From positions 1 to 64,000 of the forward strand of contig OMYH01000001.1 of NCBI GenBank assembly GCA_900315255.1: 64,000 nucleotides of DNA. Reading direction: 5' to 3'. A program made the position numbers and the translations under genes. The stretch comes from an uncultured Eubacteriales bacterium (GTDB taxonomy: Bacteria; Bacillota; Clostridia; Oscillospirales; Acutalibacteraceae). The notes below the pieces were generated by a model. That model did no database searches and was not told the DNA's origin. It saw only the letters and a program-made list of their open reading frames with translations. This document shows, piece by piece, positions 59,492 through 64,000 of this stretch; within the stretch, counting starts at the first letter, position 1, and every line of letters starts with the position of its first letter.

Positions 59492-60396
59492 TACGACTCA
59501 CCTCCGTTTTCTTGTTCAAGCTTTTTCTCATAATATCTGACGAGTGCGTCGCCGAGTGACGGCAGGGTTATCTGCAGATCGTCAAGGTTATAGTGAGTCA
59601 GAGCTTCCACCAGGTCGTTTATATCCTGCTTGTACAGGAAGGATATATATCCGTTTTCCTCGGTGATCTCGGTTATGTTGAACAGCGTGTAGAGCGCCGT
59701 AAGATTATCGTCTGTCTTGACGCTGATGCGTCTTGTGTCACTCTTCATGAGGACTTGCTTTTCGGATATCTCAAGCAGCGAGCCTTTTCTCATGATGGCG
59801 ATCCTGGAGCACATCTGCTGGAGAAGATCGATGTTGCGATCGCTTATAACTACCGTTACTCCTGCTTTGTTGAGGTCGAGCAGATAATGCGCCAGCTTGT
59901 TTTTGGTGTCACTGTCGAGGGCGACAAATGCGTTGTCCATGATGACCAGCTCGGGATCACCCATAAGAGCAATAACAATGGCTACCTTTTTTCGGCAGGA
60001 CATTGGCAGGCTGCCGATACGCTTGTTCTTGTCAACGCTGAAATGCTTGCAAAGCGACATCACCGCATCGTGATCCTTAATACCCTTGAGCTTTTCTGCC
60101 GTGCGTATAACGTCGATCGCCTTCATCGTTTCGCAGTACATGGGATTTGAAGGCATAAAGCCGATCCTGCGCTTCCTTTGAACATCCTGCGAATATGATT
60201 TTTGCCCCAGAACGGTAACTGTACCGCTTGTAGGGCGGATAAAATCCATAATAATATTGATTATGGTACTCTTTCCGCTTTTCTTAGGCCCTGCAATGCC
60301 AAAAAAATCGCCCTTGTTTACGGCAAAGGTCGTATCTCCCAGAGCAGGCCTTTTTGTATAGTATTTTGAAACCTTGTCAAGGGTTATTACAGCCAC
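59491..60396 (-). CDS. ABC transporter ATP-binding protein with degenerate catalytic motifs
   Basis: 301 residues from GTG 60396, seven bases after AGGGGAG. Walker A GPKKSGKST (36-44) is intact. The other motifs are altered: the Q-loop Gln is absent (IGFMPSNP, Ser83), the signature LSGGQ reads MSCRK (132-136), Walker B has Asp154 but Asn155 replaces the catalytic Glu (LVIMDNAFVALD), and the H-loop His is Arg187 (VVISDRNID). Such a protein can bind ATP but is unlikely to hydrolyse it well. The frame is clean and the gene is coupled to the permease, so it looks conserved, not decayed. A regulatory or slow-cycling transporter is inferred. Confidence 0.85.
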   Translation of the reverse strand: MAVITLDKVSKYYTKRPALGDTTFAVNKGDFFGIAGPKKSGKSTIINIIMDFIRPTSGTVTVLGQKSYSQDVQRKRRIGFMPSNPMYCETMKAIDVIRTAEKLKGIKDHDAVMSLCKHFSVDKNKRIGSLPMSCRKKVAIVIALMGDPELVIMDNAFVALDSDTKNKLAHYLLDLNKAGVTVVISDRNIDLLQQMCSRIAIMRKGSLLEISEKQVLMKSDTRRISVKTDDNLTALYTLFNITEITEENGYISFLYKQDINDLVEALTHYNLDDLQITLPSLGDALVRYYEKKLEQENGGES

Positions 60397-60844
60397 ACAA
60401 AACTCCCCTTTTTAAAAATCGTAAGCTTTCTTTTCTTCAGCAGCGCTGTTATGTAAACAAACGCCTACATATATTTTATCATATTTTTCCATTTATTCAA
60501 TACATAAAGCAAAAACTTTTCCAATTTAATTGTAAAAAAATTTTTGTCGAATATTATCAATGAAAAAATTGCAAAAATAAACCCTGCGAAAATGCAGATA
60601 ATATATTTGAAAAGACGAAATTGCTTAATTTACAAATTTGTAATACTAATTGGCTTTACAAATTCAGATTTATCTTGTATCATTACTATGTATCGGACTA
60701 TGTATCGGGAAGCTTATCGGGCGACCCGCAGGGTTATTTATTTTTTTATGTTTTTTATTATTATAACCTGATATCTTAAAAAAATCACAGTGACTTGCCT
60801 TAGAAGCTTCACACTGACAGATTATTGCAGGGAGGTTATAATAA
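60397..60844. other. Intergenic region between divergent ABC and VanW units
   Basis: About 450 bp, AT-rich. It contains two tandem ACTATGTATCGG units (60685-60708), a GGGCGACCCGCAGGG stretch near 60718, and probably promoters for both directions, none with a convincing full match. ORFs here are short and lack ribosome binding sites. Confidence 0.6.
60685..60708 (+). repeat. Two perfect tandem 12-bp units
   Basis: ACTATGTATCGG repeated directly, followed by GAAGCTTATCGGG. A possible regulator site about 140 bp before the VanW unit. Confidence 0.7.
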
Positions 60845-60877
60845 ATGACTTTAAAGAAAAAGAAGGAAGAGAAATGA
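60845..60877 (+). CDS. 10-codon leader ORF coupled to the VanW gene
   Basis: ATG 60845 follows a strong GGGAGGTT; the peptide MTLKKKKEEK ends in a TGA that overlaps the ATG of the next gene (AAATGA). The downstream gene has its own AAGGAAGA inside this ORF. The arrangement suggests translational coupling through a very basic short peptide. Alternatively the ORF is fortuitous. Confidence 0.5.
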   Translation: MTLKKKKEEK

Positions 60878-62508
60878 ACAAAGATGAATTGAAAGAGAAG
60901 GTTGACATTTCCGCAGAAGAAAACGATATGGAAAAAAAGTCGGTTTCTCCCATAGCGGCAGTCAAAAATGCAGCATCGTCTTTATCAGGCAGGCTTTTCG
61001 GCAAATCTCAGGACAGCGATAGCGAAAAAACACAGCGAAGGGTTCCTCTTATAGTTCCCGTTGTAATCATCGTGGCTGTACTGACGGCAGGCGTCGTTGT
61101 GTCAAGCGTGGCAATGGGTGCGCTTAATTCAGAGAAGTATGAGGCTTTCATTGCAACAGAGCAGAGCAATGTTACGCTCAAAAGCCCGTCGGGTATTTTC
61201 CTTGAAGGAATTTCCGTTCAGGGTATCGATCTCGGTGGAAAAAGCATGAAGCAGGCGCAGGATATTCTCTGCATAGAGGAGTCCGAGATGATCCCGAATA
61301 TTGATTTCACTCTGAATTGTCTTGATAAGCTCGTATATATCACAGAAGACGATCTTGTTTTCGAATTTGATACTGTCAAGGTCCTCAATGAAGCATACGA
61401 ATATAGTGAGTATATGAGAAATATTCTTGCAAAAGAGGAGCGTAACGAGCTGAAGTCCGACGAGAACAAAGACTACACAATTACAATGACATTCAACGAA
61501 GCGTCTATTGCGGAGGCAGTAAAGTCGGTTGCGGAGAAAGTAAACGTAGACGTTCAGGACGCTCATGTTACGAAGATAAATGTTGAGGCGATCAATCCCG
61601 ATGAGATGTTTGTCTTTGCAGACGGTGTTGTCGGATATGATATTGATACAGACGACCTTACTACTCAGCTGTCTACGCTTATCAGGAACGAGAATTACAC
61701 AGCGGAGATAATAGGCGAGATGAAAGAGATAGAGCCTGACATTACTCTTGAAGATCTCAAGCAGAATCTTGTTCTGATTTCTCAGTATCAGACATGGTCG
61801 GGCAACACATGGGCCGGCAACATGAATATGATGACGGCTATGGAGTCCATGAACGGCTCGGTTATCAAAAACGGCGAGACATTCTCTTTTAACGAGCATA
61901 CGGGCAACAGTAACCTTGCCGAAAACGGATATTATGCAGCAGGTGTTATCGTAAACGGTCAATCCGCAGACGGTATCGGCGGAGGTATCTGTCAGGCAGC
62001 AACGACTATCTATAATGCAGCTATCAGAGCAGACATGACTGTTGTTGCCAGAGAACCCCACACATGGCCGTCGGTGTATGTTCCCGTAGGCATTGATTCC
62101 GCTATCGACTACGGCAATATTGATATGGCGTTTAAGAACGAAACAGGTCACGATGTCTATCTTATCTGCTATATGGACGGCGGTCAGCTCAACGCTTTTA
62201 TCTACGGCTACAAGCCAACAGAATATGACGAGATAGTTGTATCCTCATGGTTCACAGGTTCATCGGGCGCAGGATTCGGAGCAGCAGCGTGCCGTAATTA
62301 TTACAAAGACGGAGAGCTGGTTAAAACAGAGGATCTTCCTTCATCTTTTTACAGTAACGGAGGCGGCACGAGCTATTCGTATGACGAGCCTACAACAGGC
62401 TATGTTTACAAGAGAGTGTTTACCAATCAGCAGGCTGCCGACGGAAAAACACAATATGAGATAACTACCTTAGAGGAAACCGAAGACGCCGAAGAAACAG
62501 AAGAATAA
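60874..62508 (+). CDS. VanW family protein with peptidoglycan-binding-like domain
   Basis: 544 residues from ATG 60874 (AAGGAAGA upstream). Cytosolic N terminus of about 57 residues, one membrane segment (VPLIVPVVIIVAVLTAGVVV), then an outside region. Residues about 95-310 hold a YoaR-like/PG_binding_4 region (GIDLGGKSMKQAQDILCIEE, FNEASIAEAVKSVAEKVN). Residues about 320-460 are the VanW domain: NMNMMTAMESMNGSVIKNGE, FSFNEHTGNSNLAENGYYAA, GIGGGICQAATTIYNAAIRA and REPHTWPSVYVPVGIDSAID. VanW proteins occur in cell-wall contexts and glycopeptide loci, with unproven function. No van genes are nearby. The tail is Glu-rich (LEETEDAEETEE). Confidence 0.9.
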   Translation: MNKDELKEKVDISAEENDMEKKSVSPIAAVKNAASSLSGRLFGKSQDSDSEKTQRRVPLIVPVVIIVAVLTAGVVVSSVAMGALNSEKYEAFIATEQSNVTLKSPSGIFLEGISVQGIDLGGKSMKQAQDILCIEESEMIPNIDFTLNCLDKLVYITEDDLVFEFDTVKVLNEAYEYSEYMRNILAKEERNELKSDENKDYTITMTFNEASIAEAVKSVAEKVNVDVQDAHVTKINVEAINPDEMFVFADGVVGYDIDTDDLTTQLSTLIRNENYTAEIIGEMKEIEPDITLEDLKQNLVLISQYQTWSGNTWAGNMNMMTAMESMNGSVIKNGETFSFNEHTGNSNLAENGYYAAGVIVNGQSADGIGGGICQAATTIYNAAIRADMTVVAREPHTWPSVYVPVGIDSAIDYGNIDMAFKNETGHDVYLICYMDGGQLNAFIYGYKPTEYDEIVVSSWFTGSSGAGFGAAACRNYYKDGELVKTEDLPSSFYSNGGGTSYSYDEPTTGYVYKRVFTNQQAADGKTQYEITTLEETEDAEETEE

Positions 62509-62520
62509 TAATCAGAAATT

Positions 62521-62557
62521 CAGACTCCCGAAATTTTTTCGGGGGTCGTTTTTGGGC
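62521..62557 (+). terminator. Terminator of the VanW gene
   Basis: GACTCCCGAAA and TTTCGGGGGTC arms followed by GTTTTT. Confidence 0.85.
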
Positions 62558-62648
62558 AGTTATTCGTTAGAGGAATAATTGGGAAATATAATCAAAAAAA
62601 TCACGGTAAACAATATTTACTTGTATTAAAGAAAATGTTTCATTTTTG

Positions 62649-62677
62649 TTGCTTTTTGGAGAATTTTGTAATATAAT
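62649..62677 (+). promoter_or_regulatory. Possible promoter of the MBOAT gene
   Basis: -35 TTGCTT (62649-62654), 17-bp spacer, -10 TATAAT (62672-62677). A second TATAAT at 62728 lacks a good -35. Confidence 0.5.
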
Positions 62678-62757
62678 AAGAACATATCTGATTTTTGGGT
62701 AATAAATTCTAATTTACCGAACAAAATATAATATAATAAAAGAAAAGAGGAACTATA

Positions 62758-64000
62758 TGGTTTTCGCTGACTTGTTTTTTCTGTATATCTTTTTGCCTGC
62801 GTGCCTCATATGCTATTTTGCCATTAAGAATATCAAATATAAAAATGCGGTGTTGATAATATTCTCGCTGATTTTTTATGCTTGGGGCGAACCGACTGTT
62901 GTATTGCTGCTGATACTGAGTACGATAGTCAACTGGCTGCTCGGACTGGCTATAGACAAGCACCGCAAGGACGCGTTTGGCAAGCTGGCCGTTGCAGGAT
63001 CGCTGATATTCAGCCTTGGCATGCTGGTGATATTTAAATATCTCGGCTTTATCGTTGAGAATTTAAATCTGATACCAGGGGTGGATATACCTGTCCCCAA
63101 TATTACTCTTCCGATAGGCATAAGCTTCTATACATTCCAGATACTGTCGTATATTCTTGACTGCTATTGGGATCAGGTCAAGGTTCAGAAGAACTACTTC
63201 AAGTTCCTCTTGTTTGTATCCTTGTTCCCGCAGCTTATCGCAGGTCCTATCGTCAGGTACAGCGTTATTGAAAAAGAGATCTATGACAGAAAAACCACAG
63301 TTGCCGACATGAGCGACGGCGCATGCAGATTTATGATAGGTCTTGCAAAGAAGGTTATCCTTGCGAATAATCTTTGGGTGATCGTGGAGAATTTCTTTAC
63401 CGATGATATTACGGGACTTTCCGTGTTCGGCACATGGTACACGGTCATTGTTTATGCCTTATATGTGTTCTTCGATTTCAGCGGCTATTCCGATATGGCT
63501 ATCGGATTGGGCAGAATCTTCGGGTTCCATTTTGACGAGAACTTCCGTCATCCTTTTATGTGCAGAAACATTGCCGAATTCTGGCAGAGATGGCATATCT
63601 CGCTCGGCTCATTCTTCAGAGATTATCTTCTGTACGTACCCATAGGCGGAAAGATACACAAGTACCTCAACCTGTTTCTTGTGTGGTTCTGCACGGGTAT
63701 GTGGCACGGCGCTTCGTGGAACTTTATTATCTGGGGACTTTACTTCGGTACGTTCATACTGATCGAGCAGCTGCTCGGCAAGAAACGTATGAAGGCGATA
63801 CCGGCTGTGATCTCTCATATTTACAGCAAGATAGTTATCATAGTAGGTTTTGGTATATTCTATTTTGAGAATTTCTCGCAGCTCGGCGATTTCTTCAAGA
63901 ATTTAGTCGGCGCAAATCACAATGCGCTTGCTGATACGATCACGACCACAAGTATGGTGAACAACTGCTTCTTGCTTGTTGTATCTCTGATAGCCTGCTT
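62758..64000 (+). CDS. MBOAT family O-acyltransferase (AlgI/DltB-like), partial
   Basis: At least 414 residues, open to the window end; AGAGGA lies seven bases before ATG 62758. It transfers acyl groups to an extracellular polymer through the membrane. Signs: MVFADLFFLYIFLPACLICY at the start (as in AlgI), many membrane segments, PIGISFYTFQILSYILDCYW, FPQLIAGPIVRY, VFFDFSGYSDMAIGLGRIFG, NIAEFWQRWHISLGSFFRDY and the catalytic-His region MWHGASWNFIIWGLYFG. A partner SGNH/AlgJ-type protein usually follows and would lie beyond the window. Acetylation of a surface glycan is the likely role. Confidence 0.93.

Noticed and set aside
61129-62151. Minus-strand 340-codon ORF opposite the VanW gene
   Set aside because: The plus frame has VanW motifs throughout; the minus frame is Cys/His/Arg-rich without any motif, as expected from a shadow.

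Overview
The window reads as chromosomal DNA of a low-to-mid-GC Gram-positive anaerobe of the class Clostridia, most likely a Ruminococcus-type member of the Oscillospirales. The evidence is several dockerin-bearing secreted proteins (cellulosome/amylosome style, one with a CBM26-like starch-binding module), lipobox lipoproteins, AGGAGG-type ribosome binding sites, a CtsR-McsA-McsB-ClpC stress cluster, UgtP-like and VanW proteins, and TTGaca-17-TATAAT promoters. The species is not determined.

Layout. 1-10.2 kb: tail of a 23S rRNA gene, an S41-like membrane-anchored peptidase, dockerin genes and dockerin pseudogenes, ilvC, a recombinase/transposase scar, and a two-gene helicase-HNH unit. 10.3-15.2 kb: an apparent operon of two small membrane proteins, an XRE regulator and a 1203-residue DUF2339-type membrane protein, behind a promoter with a perfect dyad over its -10. 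15.2-19.1 kb: a region full of a palindromic repeat family (97-104 bp units), of which some copies sit in frame inside two protein genes. 19.1-27.9 kb: maf, an RlmD-type rRNA methyltransferase, a type II restriction-modification pair, and a type I-C CRISPR-Cas locus damaged at both ends (5'-truncated cas5c, cas8c, cas7c, and a cas4 that runs straight into a seven-repeat array with no leader; cas3, cas1 and cas2 are absent). 27.9-29.0 kb: decayed minus-strand ORFs. 29.0-38.3 kb: a Cthe_2159-type beta-helix lipoprotein, a two-component system, a glycerol-3-phosphate dehydrogenase-like three-gene operon and a small lipoprotein, with three copies of a MITE-like element between genes. 38.4-44.4 kb: an oppBCDFA oligopeptide transporter operon. 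44.5-46.9 kb: glycogen phosphorylase. 47.1-52.3 kb: ctsR-mcsA-mcsB and clpC, with clpC separated from mcsB by about 590 bp of repeat-rich DNA. 52.4-64 kb: a GNAT/YoaP protein, coaBC, a C1-like cysteine peptidase lipoprotein, a zinc-ribbon membrane protein, a UgtP-like glycosyltransferase, an ABC-2 transporter whose ATPase has lost most catalytic motifs, a VanW protein preceded by a coupled 10-codon ORF, and an MBOAT O-acyltransferase cut by the window end.

Most intact genes are housekeeping, transport or envelope functions in short operons with clear hairpin terminators. The unusual content is the decayed defence island (R-M pair plus an adaptation-less, Cas3-less, leaderless type I-C locus), the palindromic elements that have become part of proteins, the MITE family, and the dockerin proteins that carry no recognisable catalytic glycoside hydrolase. 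All functional names come from motif recognition by eye; no database search was run.
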